From an uncultured Bacteroidia bacterium (GTDB taxonomy: Bacteria; Bacteroidota; Bacteroidia; Bacteroidales; F082): a DNA stretch of 64,000 nucleotides. Location of the stretch: NCBI GenBank assembly GCA_902785755.1, contig CACZZO010000004.1, positions 154,718-218,717 on the forward strand. Reading direction: 5' to 3'. Below the pieces are notes generated by a model. It saw only the letters and a list, made by a program, of their open reading frames with translations. It did no database searches and was not told where the DNA came from. This document shows positions 8,681 through 18,005 of this stretch, in pieces. The stretch's first letter is position 1. The number at the start of each line of letters is the position of its first letter. Both the position numbers and the translations under genes were made by a program.

Positions 8681-11188
8681 ATGCAAGATAATAGAAAAAC
8701 ATCGGTAAATCAGGCAGAACAGACGAACGAACAAACCATTGATTTGAAGGCCTTTTTTTATCTTTTTCTTTCGAATTGGTATTGGTTCGTCATTTCTGTA
8801 GTGTTGGCTTTAGGTTTGGCGACCTATTATTTGTTAAGGACCACCCCTGTTTATACCCGATCGGCCAAACTATTAATAAAATCGGAAGAAAGGGGAAGGT
8901 CGTCATACTATGAAGTCAGTGATTTTTCAGATTTGGGACTGTTTTCAAATGGTGTGAAAATTAACAACGAGATGTTGAGCCTCAAATCCTTAGACAACCT
9001 CAAAGAGGTAGTGCAGCGCCTACATTTGGACATGAATTATACTATAGACGACAGGTTTCATCCATATCTGCTTTATGGTAACGATTTGCCCGTGATTGTG
9101 AACTTGGTAGGTATTCCTGAAAATGTCTTTGCTTCGTTTGATATGAGAGTCAAAGGAGAAATGATTACCCTTTCTGATTTTGTTCTTCAAGAGGAGGATT
9201 TTTCTGGGCAGATGACAGTTAAATTTGGAGATACAATTAATACACCCATTGGTTTGATGTGTGTACAAAGGACAGAGTTCTTTGATAAAGACATGGATTA
9301 TGGTGTCATACATGTAAAGCGTTTTGGCATCGAGAACACAGCCCGCAGCTTTGGTAGTAGACTGGGTGTTGGTTTGGCTGACAAAAATGCTGATGTTTTG
9401 GCATTAACTATTCAAGATATTTCCATAAAAAGAGCGGACGATTTTCTTAACATGCTTATTGACGTATACAACGACAATTGGTTGAACGACAAGAACCAAA
9501 TCATGGTAAGCACTTCCTTGTTTATCGATGACCGTCTGAAACTGATTGAAAATGAGTTGGGCAATGTGGATAGCGACATCTCAGAGTACAAGAGCGAGAA
9601 TCTGCTTCCCGATGTGAAAGCAGTATCCAACATTTACCTGACGCAAAACACCGCCACTACCAACCGCATTTTGGAGATAAACAACCAAATCTCCATTACC
9701 AACTATATCAAGAACATGTTGGTTGGCGAGTTGGCAAAGAACCAATTGTTGCCTGCTAATACTGGAATCGGCAGTAGCATTGAAAGCCAAATTGGCACCT
9801 ACAATTCTATGATGCTTCGCAGAAACAACTTGATGGCCAATGGTGAGAATAACCCCTTGGTACACGACTTGGACAAGAACCTTGCGGATATGCGTCAAGC
9901 CCTTATTGCCAGTATTGACAACCAATTGGTGAATCTTAACGAGCAATTAGTCAGCCAGCAAGGTACCAAATACAAGATTAGCAAACAACTTGCCGACAAT
10001 CCTGGGCAGGCCAAATACCTGCTTTCGGTTGAACGCCAACAGAAAGTGAAAGAGTCTTTGTATCTTTTCCTTTTGCAGAAACGAGAAGAAAACCAGTTGT
10101 CGCAGGCATTTACGGCGTACAATTCAAGAATTATAGAACAGCCTAACGGCTCTATTTTCCCTACAAAGCCAAGGAGAAAAATTGTTGGTTTGTTTGCTTT
10201 ATTATTAGGTTTGGCTATTCCCGCCATTATCCTTTTCTTAAGGGAACAATTGAACACAACGATACGTGGCCGCAAGGATTTGGAGAAACTGTCGTTGCCT
10301 TTCGTGGGTGAGATTCCATTGGCTTATAGTCAGACTGACCAAAAGAAAAAGAAAAAGGAGGTCAAGAAGAAAATCAAGGAGCAGAAAGACCAAGAGCAAA
10401 AGGAAGGATTTGCTGGCGGCGTAGTGGTGAAAGAAGGTAGCCGTAATGTTATCAACGAGGCATTTCGTGTGTTCCGCACCAATTTGGAGTTTATGAGTAA
10501 AGACAAAGAGTCCAATCTTTTCATGTTTACCTCCTTCAATCCTGGTTCGGGCAAGTCTTTCATTGCTATCAATTCAGCCATTGCCTTAGCCATCAAGAAC
10601 AAGAAAGTGTTGGTGATTGACGGTGACTTGCGTCACGCCTCTTTATCGGCTTACATCTTCTCCCCGAAAAAAGGTATCGCCAACTATCTTGCGCGTCAAG
10701 AAGAGAATATACAAAACCTCATTATCCGAAGCAATGACTATCCTGGATTAAGTTATTTGCCTGTTGGTGTCATCCCACCCAACCCGACAGAATTGTTGGA
10801 GGACGAGCGCTTTGGAAACTTGCTCGCACAGCTCGCCAAGGAATATGACTATGTTCTCATCGACTGCCCGCCCGTTGACATCGTAGCAGACCCGCAGATT
10901 ATTAATAAGTATGTTGACCGTACTATCTTCGTTGTACGTGCCGGCCTGATGGAACGTAGTCTTATCCCTGAGCTTGAGAATATATATAGGACTAACAAAT
11001 ACAAAAACATGTGTCTGGTGCTTAATGGCACTATGGGTAGTGATGGACGCTATGGCTATCGTTACGGCTATCGCTATGGCTATCGCTATGGCTACAGATA
11101 CGGCTACCGTTACGGCGGCAAGTATGGCTACCATAGTGGCTACTATGGCAACAACAAAGGTGCAGGATATTATCACGAAGATGAATAA
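8681..11188 (+). CDS. Wzz chain-length regulator fused to BY-type tyrosine kinase
   Basis: This 835-residue inner-membrane protein joins a Wzz domain (TM helix about 32-52, long periplasmic part, second TM about 498-518) to a cytoplasmic BY-kinase. Walker A NPGSGKS is at 620-626, followed by A' VLVIDGDLRH and B VLIDCPPVD. The last 45 residues are a run of Gly-Tyr-Arg-Tyr repeats, encoded by a 12-nt tandem repeat from about 11051, and give a large tyrosine cluster for autophosphorylation. It controls polymer length and export together with the Wza-like protein. The phosphatase encoded next would reset it. Confidence 0.93.
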   Translation: MQDNRKTSVNQAEQTNEQTIDLKAFFYLFLSNWYWFVISVVLALGLATYYLLRTTPVYTRSAKLLIKSEERGRSSYYEVSDFSDLGLFSNGVKINNEMLSLKSLDNLKEVVQRLHLDMNYTIDDRFHPYLLYGNDLPVIVNLVGIPENVFASFDMRVKGEMITLSDFVLQEEDFSGQMTVKFGDTINTPIGLMCVQRTEFFDKDMDYGVIHVKRFGIENTARSFGSRLGVGLADKNADVLALTIQDISIKRADDFLNMLIDVYNDNWLNDKNQIMVSTSLFIDDRLKLIENELGNVDSDISEYKSENLLPDVKAVSNIYLTQNTATTNRILEINNQISITNYIKNMLVGELAKNQLLPANTGIGSSIESQIGTYNSMMLRRNNLMANGENNPLVHDLDKNLADMRQALIASIDNQLVNLNEQLVSQQGTKYKISKQLADNPGQAKYLLSVERQQKVKESLYLFLLQKREENQLSQAFTAYNSRIIEQPNGSIFPTKPRRKIVGLFALLLGLAIPAIILFLREQLNTTIRGRKDLEKLSLPFVGEIPLAYSQTDQKKKKKEVKKKIKEQKDQEQKEGFAGGVVVKEGSRNVINEAFRVFRTNLEFMSKDKESNLFMFTSFNPGSGKSFIAINSAIALAIKNKKVLVIDGDLRHASLSAYIFSPKKGIANYLARQEENIQNLIIRSNDYPGLSYLPVGVIPPNPTELLEDERFGNLLAQLAKEYDYVLIDCPPVDIVADPQIINKYVDRTIFVVRAGLMERSLIPELENIYRTNKYKNMCLVLNGTMGSDGRYGYRYGYRYGYRYGYRYGYRYGGKYGYHSGYYGNNKGAGYYHEDE

Positions 11189-11203
11189 TTGGTAAAAGGC
11201 CTT

Positions 11204-11890
11204 ATGTTGTTTCCTAAAGTTTCTTCCCTGCTGATCAACTTCACCGACCATCATTCACACATTTTGCCCGGTGTGGATGATGGCGTGAAGAAGATGGAAA
11301 CATCGCTTAAGGTCTTGGAACGTTATGAGCAACTTGGGATTGCCGAAGTGTGGTGTACACCTCATGTGATGGAAGATATTCCCAACACGACGGCGGGACT
11401 TCAAGCGCGTTTTGCGGAACTTTGCGAAGCCTACCAAGGTCCAATCAAGTTGCATCTTGCGGCAGAATACATGATGGACGAACTTTTTGAGGAACGACTC
11501 GAACAAGGCGATTTGCTGAAATTGGGCGATGAGGGTAACCAAGTCTTGGTGGAAACTTCTTACTTCACTCCTCCGATGGATATGGATGCCATATTGCGCC
11601 GTATCAAGCAGAAGGGTCTTTATCCTATGCTGGCTCACCCCGAGCGTTATATCTACATGAATAAGGAACGCTATAAAGAGTTGAAAAACAATGGAATACG
11701 ATTCCAATTGAACCTCTCTTCTGTAGCTGGGGCATACGGCTCTGAAGCCAAAGACAAAGCACTTTGGCTGCTGAAACAGAATTTCTACAATATTGCCGGT
11801 TCCGATCTACATTCCTTGCGTAATATTGACTATTGGTCGACACGCGCCCCCCGAGCCTTGAAGCAATTGTTTCAGTCTTGGGAAAAATAA
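11204..11890 (+). CDS. PHP-type protein-tyrosine phosphatase (CpsB/YwqE-like)
   Basis: This 228-residue PHP-fold metal-dependent phosphatase shows the metal ligands in DHHSHILPGVDDG, the TPH of VWCTPHVMED, and the later LAHPERY and GSDLHS motifs. Such proteins dephosphorylate the Tyr-rich tail of BY-kinases and set EPS output. It directly follows the BY-kinase. A TTG at 11189 would add five residues; I prefer the ATG at 11204 because the product then starts MLFPKV, like relatives. It is the last gene of the export module. Confidence 0.9.
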   Translation: MLFPKVSSLLINFTDHHSHILPGVDDGVKKMETSLKVLERYEQLGIAEVWCTPHVMEDIPNTTAGLQARFAELCEAYQGPIKLHLAAEYMMDELFEERLEQGDLLKLGDEGNQVLVETSYFTPPMDMDAILRRIKQKGLYPMLAHPERYIYMNKERYKELKNNGIRFQLNLSSVAGAYGSEAKDKALWLLKQNFYNIAGSDLHSLRNIDYWSTRAPRALKQLFQSWEK

Positions 11891-11929
11891 TTTTTGTCAA
11901 TAACAAGAATATCAATTAAATACAACAAC

Positions 11930-13780
11930 ATGGAAGAAAAAAAGAGACTCTTTGAGGAATTTCCTCCAGTGAGCACCCAGGAATGGGAAGCCGTCATTGA
12001 GAAGGACCTCAAAGGGGCAGACTACAACAAAAAACTGGTTTGGCGCACAGCCGAAGGCTTCAACGTGAGACCTTACTACCGTGCCGAAAACCTCGCCGAC
12101 ATCCCGTGGACGGGTCAGCAACCTAACGAGTTCCCATACGTCCGTGGCAACAAGCCCGAAGGCAACGAATGGCTTGTTCGTCAGGACATCACCGTGAAGG
12201 ACATGCATGAGGCCAACAAGATTGCGCTCAATGCCATCAGCCGTGGAGCGAACAGCATCGGCTTCAAGTTGGAGTACGACAAGATTTACGACACCATTGC
12301 CATCTCAACTTTGCTCAACGGCATCGACCAGAAGGCAGTGGAAATCAACTTCTTCAACAACAAGTACCATTTGCCGATACTTGAGATGCTGTCGAAGATT
12401 CCGGACATCAAAGGCTCGTTGAACTACGACCCGCTGACGCGCTATATCCGTCGCGGCGTGTGGTACATCAATGAGGGTGCCGATATGGAACTGGCTTACA
12501 TTGTGGTGAAAGCCGATATGCCTGATTTCCAGACCATCGGTGTCAACAGCCACGTTTTCACCAATGCCGGTGCCACCATCGTTCAGGAGATGGCCTTCAG
12601 CCTTGCCGTGGGTGCCGAATATTTAGACAAACTCACCGAGAAAGGTCTCACCATCGACGAGATTGCTCCAAAGATGCGCTTTAATGTGGCCGTCGGACAG
12701 AATTACTTCATGGAAATGGCCAAGATGCGTGCCTATCGCCTGCTTTGGGCCAACATCGTGAAGGCCTACGGCGGCAAGGAAGAGAATGCCAAGATGCACA
12801 TCCACGCCACCAATGCTGAATTAGGTATGAGCCTTTATGATGCATACGTCAATATGTTGCGCACAACGACTGGAACGATGTCTGCCGTCCTCGGTGGCGT
12901 CGATTCGTTCACTGTGATGCCGTTCGACACGCCGTTTGAAATCCCCACCGACTTTGCCGACCGTATCGCCCGCAACCAACAACTCATCCTCAAGGAAGAG
13001 TCGCATTTCGACAAAGTCGCCGACCCCGCCGCAGGTTCCTACTACATTGAGAACCTCACCGAGAGCCTCGCCACAGCCGCTTGGGACTTGTTCAACAAGA
13101 TCCAAGACGAAGGCGGTTATCTCGAAGCCGTCCGCAAGAGCATGATACAAGGCCTCATCAAGGAAAGTGCCGCCAAGAAATTCAGCAACGTGGCCACCCG
13201 CCGCGAAACCATCCTCGGCACCAACCAATTCCCAAACTTCACCGAGAGCTTGAAGTTCACACCCGAGGCTTGGGTGATGGAAGCCGACGACCGTCGCGAC
13301 GAGAAGGCCGAGGTCGAGACCATCGTCACCTTCCGCGCCGCGCAACAGTTTGAGCAACTGCGCTATGCCACCGATGTCTATGCCCAAGACCACAAGCGTC
13401 CTGTGGCATGGATGTTCACCTACGGCAACCTTGCCATGCGTAAGGCCCGCGCCAACTTTGCCTCCAACTTCTTCGCTTGCGCCGGTTTCCAAGTCGTCGA
13501 CAACCCCGGCTTCAAGACCTTGGACGAAGGCATCGCCGCCGCCCGCAAGGAGAAACCCGAAATCGTGGTCATCTGCTCGTCCGACGAGGAATATGGCGAA
13601 GGCAACGCCCTCAAGGTTTTCGAGGAGTTGAAGAACGAAACCATAGTGGTGCTCGCCGGCAACCCCGAAGGCACCGCCGACATCCTCAAAGAGGCCGGAC
13701 TGAAGTATTTCATCCACGTCAAGAGCAATGTGCTTGAAACCTTAAAAGAGTTCCAAATGCAATTAGGTATAACGAAATAA
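11930..13780 (+). CDS. mutA: Methylmalonyl-CoA mutase small subunit
   Basis: This 616-residue protein has the mutase TIM barrel (for example LNYDPLTRYIRRGVWY and AVGQNYFMEMAKMRAYRLLW) and a C-terminal flavodoxin-like domain that lacks the cobalamin-binding DxHxxG motif, as expected for the non-catalytic subunit. With MutB it interconverts succinyl-CoA and (R)-methylmalonyl-CoA, the key step of propionate formation in Bacteroidales. I chose the ATG at 11930 over an upstream TTG at 11894 because MEEKKRLFEEFPPVS is the usual family start. The 39-nt gap from the phosphatase gene holds no riboswitch; read-through from the EPS operon is possible. Confidence 0.95.
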   Translation: MEEKKRLFEEFPPVSTQEWEAVIEKDLKGADYNKKLVWRTAEGFNVRPYYRAENLADIPWTGQQPNEFPYVRGNKPEGNEWLVRQDITVKDMHEANKIALNAISRGANSIGFKLEYDKIYDTIAISTLLNGIDQKAVEINFFNNKYHLPILEMLSKIPDIKGSLNYDPLTRYIRRGVWYINEGADMELAYIVVKADMPDFQTIGVNSHVFTNAGATIVQEMAFSLAVGAEYLDKLTEKGLTIDEIAPKMRFNVAVGQNYFMEMAKMRAYRLLWANIVKAYGGKEENAKMHIHATNAELGMSLYDAYVNMLRTTTGTMSAVLGGVDSFTVMPFDTPFEIPTDFADRIARNQQLILKEESHFDKVADPAAGSYYIENLTESLATAAWDLFNKIQDEGGYLEAVRKSMIQGLIKESAAKKFSNVATRRETILGTNQFPNFTESLKFTPEAWVMEADDRRDEKAEVETIVTFRAAQQFEQLRYATDVYAQDHKRPVAWMFTYGNLAMRKARANFASNFFACAGFQVVDNPGFKTLDEGIAAARKEKPEIVVICSSDEEYGEGNALKVFEELKNETIVVLAGNPEGTADILKEAGLKYFIHVKSNVLETLKEFQMQLGITK

Positions 13781-13795
13781 GAAAGGAGTAATACG

Positions 13796-15934
13796 ATGAA
13801 ACCGAATTATAAAGACATCAATATCAACGCTATACCTAAGCATAGTGGCCTCATTTTGCCGAATGGCGAAAACTGGGAGACCCACGAACATATCATGGTG
13901 AAGCCAGCCTACACCGAGAAAGACCTCGAAGGCATGGAGCACCTCAACTACGCCGCTGGCATTGCGCCCTTCCTCCGTGGACCTTACTCGACGATGTATG
14001 TGATGCGTCCTTGGACCATCCGTCAGTATGCTGGTTTCTCCACCGCTGAGGAGTCCAATGCCTTCTACCGCCGTAATATTGCGGCTGGTCAGAAGGGTCT
14101 TTCCGTAGCCTTCGACTTGGCCACCCACCGTGGCTACGACGCCGACCACGAGCGCGTCATGGGCGACGTGGGTAAGGCTGGCGTGAGCATCTGCTCCGTC
14201 GAGGACATGAAGGTCCTGTTCGACCAGATCCCGCTTAACAAAATGTCCGTCTCCATGACCATGAACGGTGCTGTGTTGCCGATTTTGGCCTTCTATATCG
14301 TCGCTGCCTTGGAGCAAGGTGCCAAGTACGAAGAGCTGCAAGGCACCATCCAAAACGACATCCTGAAGGAGTTCATGGTGCGTAACACCTATATTTATCC
14401 GCCTGAGTTCTCGATGCGCATCATCGCCGACATCTTCGAGTTCACCTCGCAGAACATGCCGAAGTTCAACAGCATCTCCATCTCGGGTTACCACATGCAG
14501 GAAGCCGGCGCCACCTCCGACATTGAGATGGCTTACACCTTGGCCGACGGCTGGGATTACCTCCGCACGGGTGTCAAGGCCGGTTTGGATGTCGATGCCT
14601 TTGCGCCGCGCTTGTCGTTCTTCTGGTGCTCGGGAATGAACCACTTCATGGAGATTGCCAAGATGCGTGCCGCCCGTATGCTTTGGGCCAAGATCGTGAG
14701 CACCTTCAACCCGAAGAGCACCAAGTCGTTGGCCTTGCGTACCCACACGCAGACCTCCGGTTGGTCACTCACCGAGCAAGACCCGTTCAACAACGTGGCC
14801 CGTACCTGTATCGAGGCTATGGGTGCCGCTTTGGGTCACACCCAGTCGTTGCACACCAACGCCTTGGACGAAGCCATCGCCCTGCCGACTGACTTCAGTG
14901 CCCGTATCGCGCGTAACACGCAGATTTACATCCAAGAAGAAACCAACGTTTGCCGCGTGGTTGACCCGTGGGCTGGATCTTATTATGTGGAGTCGCTCAC
15001 TCATGAGATTGCCCACCGTGCTTGGAACCACATCCAAGAGGTGGAAGCCATGGGCGGCATGGCCAAAGCCATCGAAACGGGTCTGCCGAAGATGCGTATC
15101 GAAGAGGCTTCGGCTCGCAAGCAGGCACAAATCGACTCGGGTCGCGAGACCATCGTTGGTATCAACAAGTACCGCCTTGACCACGAAGACCCGATCGAGA
15201 CTTTGGAAATCGACAATACCGCTGTGCGTGAGTCGCAGATCAAGCGCTTGAAGGAACTCCGTGCCAACCGCAACGAGGCCGACGTGCAGCGTTGCCTCGA
15301 TGCCATCACCAAGTGCGCCGAAACCCACGAAGGCAACCTGCTGGCATTGGCCATCGAAGCCGCCAAGTGCCGCGCCTCGTTGGGTGAAATTTCGATGGCT
15401 TGCGAGAAGGTCGCAGGCCGTTATAAGGCAGTTATCCGTTCAATTTCAGGAGTATATTCTATGGAAACGAAAAACGACGCAAGATTTGAAGAGGCTTGCA
15501 AAATGGCCGACGAGTTCGCCAAGATGGAAGGTCGCCGCCCGCGTATCATGGTCGCCAAGATGGGTCAAGACGGTCACGACCGTGGCGCCAAAGTGGTGGC
15601 TACTGGTTATGCCGACATCGGCTTCGATGTGGATATGGGCCCGTTGTTCCAGACACCCGCCGAGGCTGCAAAGCAGGCTGTTGAGAACGACGTTCACATT
15701 ATGGGCGTGAGTTCATTAGCTGCTGGTCACAAGACCCTCGTGCCGCAAGTCATTGAAGAGTTGGAAAAACTCGGTCGTCCCGACATCATGGTCACCGTGG
15801 GTGGTGTGATTCCCGCCCAGGACTACCAGTTCCTCTACGATGCTGGCGCAGTGGCTATCTTCGGTCCTGGCACACCCGTCAGCGAGTCAGCTATCAAGAT
15901 GCTTGAGTTGCTGATTGCCGCGAGGAAACAATAA
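13796..15934 (+). CDS. mutB: Methylmalonyl-CoA mutase large (catalytic) subunit
   Basis: This 712-residue catalytic subunit has a substrate-binding barrel ([43 protein letters not shown] region at about 313-323) and a C-terminal B12 domain with D592-G-H594-D-R-G597, where His594 coordinates cobalt. It pairs with MutA, 15 nt upstream. An unusually good Shine-Dalgarno AAAGGAG for this phylum precedes the ATG, consistent with high expression. MeaB/ArgK and epimerase genes, often close by, are not in the window. A strong terminator follows. Confidence 0.96.
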   Translation: MKPNYKDININAIPKHSGLILPNGENWETHEHIMVKPAYTEKDLEGMEHLNYAAGIAPFLRGPYSTMYVMRPWTIRQYAGFSTAEESNAFYRRNIAAGQKGLSVAFDLATHRGYDADHERVMGDVGKAGVSICSVEDMKVLFDQIPLNKMSVSMTMNGAVLPILAFYIVAALEQGAKYEELQGTIQNDILKEFMVRNTYIYPPEFSMRIIADIFEFTSQNMPKFNSISISGYHMQEAGATSDIEMAYTLADGWDYLRTGVKAGLDVDAFAPRLSFFWCSGMNHFMEIAKMRAARMLWAKIVSTFNPKSTKSLALRTHTQTSGWSLTEQDPFNNVARTCIEAMGAALGHTQSLHTNALDEAIALPTDFSARIARNTQIYIQEETNVCRVVDPWAGSYYVESLTHEIAHRAWNHIQEVEAMGGMAKAIETGLPKMRIEEASARKQAQIDSGRETIVGINKYRLDHEDPIETLEIDNTAVRESQIKRLKELRANRNEADVQRCLDAITKCAETHEGNLLALAIEAAKCRASLGEISMACEKVAGRYKAVIRSISGVYSMETKNDARFEEACKMADEFAKMEGRRPRIMVAKMGQDGHDRGAKVVATGYADIGFDVDMGPLFQTPAEAAKQAVENDVHIMGVSSLAAGHKTLVPQVIEELEKLGRPDIMVTVGGVIPAQDYQFLYDAGAVAIFGPGTPVSESAIKMLELLIAARKQ

Positions 15935-15940
15935 ACGGTT

Positions 15941-15970
15941 TGTAAAAACGCGCTATGGCGCGTTTCTACA
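15941..15970. repeat. Palindromic repeat with TGTA...TACA ends (copy 1)
   Basis: The two arms TGTAAAAACGCGC and GCGCGTTTCTACA pair over 13 positions with one mismatch, around the loop TATG. A related, less perfect palindrome lies at 21730-21759 with the same TGTAGAGACGC-type arm. No T-run follows on the plus strand, so this is more likely a dispersed palindrome than a terminator. Confidence 0.6.
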
Positions 15971-15982
15971 GCAAAAAAAACG

Positions 15983-16015
15983 AAAAATCCCGTCAATTCG
16001 TTGGCGGGATTTTTT
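15983..16015. terminator. Strong bidirectional terminator between mutB and the O-antigen ligase gene
   Basis: A 14-bp stem (15983-15996 with 16001-16014, one T-G pair) closes a UUCG tetraloop. It has A-runs on the left and T-runs on the right, so it can work from both sides. It overlaps the stop codon of the convergent gene at 16014 and ends mutAB transcription. Confidence 0.88.
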
Positions 16016-17996
16016 ATTTCTTCATCTTTTCAAAAATCGCCATATACAGCATCCGCGTAGCCTCATAGTCCGCATCGATTTTCTGGCGAGCGGCTTCGGC
16101 GTTGAATGGCTCGAAGAAGATGGCATCGGCTTTCATCACCTCGCGTTTGTGTTCGTCGAAATAGATGCCATCGGCTACCACTTTGGCCTTTTGCGGTTCG
16201 TTTTCTCTCAGGTAAATGTAGGCCAAATTGAGATAAGGATAGAGATAGTTGGGGCTGATGCGGATGGCTTCTTTTAGGCAAAACTCCGCTTTTTCAAGGT
16301 CATGCGCGGTGTAATATTCCGCCAGTCCGAGGTCGTTAAGGTTTTCTTTGCAATAGGGCGCAAAATGATAGGCCTTTTGGAAACTATTGATGGCCAGCGG
16401 ATTCCCCATTTGTTTTTCGGCCTTGCCCAAATACCATTGCACGGGCAGCCCGACAGGGTCAATCGTGTAGAACACCGAAAGGGCTTGGTGGCCATAGCGT
16501 TCCACGGCTTTCCATTCGTTGGCTTTTAGGGCTTGCTGCATCCTAAAAGTGTTTCTATCGCCTTTCAAGCGGAAACCACCAACGGCGAGCAACATAAGGG
16601 CAACGGACAAAAAGACCACATTCCAGCCTTTTCCGAGAGCTTTTTGTTGGTCTTGTCTGGTGATGTGAAGCAGGTTGGCCATGAGGATTCCCATCCAAAC
16701 GACATGCTCGATGCGGCTGTTGGGGAAATCGAACAGGGCGTTGACGCATCCACCTACAAAGAGGCTCAAGATGATGGCTCCAAAGAGGAAGTCTTTCCGG
16801 TTTTGGGTTTTACAGAGCGCGAAGAAAACGCCTACTGTCATGGAAACGAGGAAGATAATGTATAAAAGAAGTCCAAGATAGCCCGTTTCCGAAAGCACAC
16901 CGAGGTATTCATTGTGCGGCTTGGTGAAATTCACGTTCCAAACATCGGAGCGGTAAAGCCCTTCAAGACCTGCATCGGGGAAATGAATTTGCCAGTTGCC
17001 GAGGCCGCAACCCGTCAAAGGGTGTTTGTCAGCAATGTGGTAGGTCTTGTCCCATAGCAGGCAACGTTCCGCCAAGGAAGACGTACTCAGCATATTGTGT
17101 TCGATTTCGCTTTTTTCGGAGGTGTGCGGTACGGAACGGTCGGCAAACCAACGTAAGCCTACGGTGAGGAAGGCATAGACGAGGATGATGGATAAGATAA
17201 GTTGTGGTCCCTGAGCTCGTCGAAGGGCCGATTTATATGGATTGCTTCGTTCCTCGCAAATCGAAGATTCGACGTAGTCAATGCGCAAAGCGGCAGTTTG
17301 CTTTTTGCAATAACAAACGCGCAACAACAACATTATCCCAAAACAAATGCCAGCCACAATCAAGCCAAGCAACACCGCTCTCGATTTCAGCAGAATGATG
17401 ACGATGATAGCGACTGCAAACATAAAAACAGAAAGCCCTTTCAGCAACTTGCTCTCAAAAATGGAAAAGGCCGTGAGCAGAAAGGCGGAAAGCACAAACA
17501 GCATGGCAGCCAACAGGTTCTTGTGCCCGTTGATGCCACTGACGCGATAGAGTTGCTCAAAGCTGAAACTTTCCACGTGAAACAATTGAATGACAGCAAA
17601 AAACAGGTACACCGCAAAAATGATGGCCGCACTAACCCAAAGGGCATTTTGGGTGACATGGCGGTTTGTCGATAACAGGCTGAAAAAGACAATGATAATG
17701 AGCGGTGTGAGCAGTTGGGTTGAAAAAGCGAATATCGCTTCAGCGGTGTTGGTTGCCCAAAGGATGGAACAGCCACAAAACAAGGTAAACAACAAATAGA
17801 TGTAGAAAACCGGCGTGTCGGGAATCCTCCAGCGTTTCTTGCCGATAAGGGCGAAAAGAAACAAGATTGCCAGACCTGCTGCAACGGCAACAAATCTGGC
17901 AATCAAGAATTTGTCATACAAATCAGGTAGCCAGATGACGCAACTCGCGATGATGCCAAAAGCGATGCAAGCAGTGCGTATCGTGTGGCTGTTCAT
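16014..17996 (-). CDS. O-antigen ligase / Wzy-like membrane protein with C-terminal TPRs
   Basis: This 660-residue protein has about ten to twelve hydrophobic helices in the first 480 residues and the Wzy_C/O-antigen-ligase loop motif HPLTGCGLGNWQ followed by PHNEYLGVLSETGYLG. Residues about 490-650 form TPR-like helical pairs (for example EKAEFCLKEAIRISPNYLYP). Such proteins polymerise or attach lipid-linked glycans in the periplasm. Around residues 236-264 the product contains a segment coded by two short dispersed repeats (see 17206-17290), which lies in a soluble loop and leaves the frame intact. The gene stands alone on the minus strand. Confidence 0.85.
   Translation of the reverse strand: MNSHTIRTACIAFGIIASCVIWLPDLYDKFLIARFVAVAAGLAILFLFALIGKKRWRIPDTPVFYIYLLFTLFCGCSILWATNTAEAIFAFSTQLLTPLIIIVFFSLLSTNRHVTQNALWVSAAIIFAVYLFFAVIQLFHVESFSFEQLYRVSGINGHKNLLAAMLFVLSAFLLTAFSIFESKLLKGLSVFMFAVAIIVIILLKSRAVLLGLIVAGICFGIMLLLRVCYCKKQTAALRIDYVESSICEERSNPYKSALRRAQGPQLILSIILVYAFLTVGLRWFADRSVPHTSEKSEIEHNMLSTSSLAERCLLWDKTYHIADKHPLTGCGLGNWQIHFPDAGLEGLYRSDVWNVNFTKPHNEYLGVLSETGYLGLLLYIIFLVSMTVGVFFALCKTQNRKDFLFGAIILSLFVGGCVNALFDFPNSRIEHVVWMGILMANLLHITRQDQQKALGKGWNVVFLSVALMLLAVGGFRLKGDRNTFRMQQALKANEWKAVERYGHQALSVFYTIDPVGLPVQWYLGKAEKQMGNPLAINSFQKAYHFAPYCKENLNDLGLAEYYTAHDLEKAEFCLKEAIRISPNYLYPYLNLAYIYLRENEPQKAKVVADGIYFDEHKREVMKADAIFFEPFNAEAARQKIDADYEATRMLYMAIFEKMKK
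17206..17290. repeat. Two dispersed repeat words inside the O-antigen ligase gene
   Basis: Bases 17206-17230 hold a 25-nt word (GGTCCCTGAGC...GAAGGGCCG) that recurs inverted at 20611-20635 with two mismatches. Just after it lies GATTGCTTCGTTCCTCGCAA (17240-17259), a word I know as a dispersed repeat in several bacterial genomes. Together they encode SALRRAQGPQ and CEERSNPYK in frame. Confidence 0.7.
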
Positions 17997-18005
17997 CCTA
18001 AAAAA

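Noticed and set aside
11051..11110. 12-nt repeats considered as a CRISPR array
   Set aside because: They are contiguous codons for Gly-Tyr-Arg-Tyr in a kinase tail; there are no spacers.
11189..11929. Upstream TTG starts for the PHP phosphatase (11189) and mutA (11894)
   Set aside because: The ATG starts at 11204 and 11930 give the family N-termini; the extra residues look like untranslated leader.
11891..11929. Cobalamin riboswitch before mutA
   Set aside because: The gap is only 39 nt and holds no B12-box-like element.
12821..14746. Long minus-strand ORFs antisense to mutA and mutB (12821-13717, 13763-14746)
   Set aside because: They mirror GC-rich coding frames of mutA/mutB, have low-complexity translations and no ribosome-binding context. 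mutA and mutB are unambiguous.
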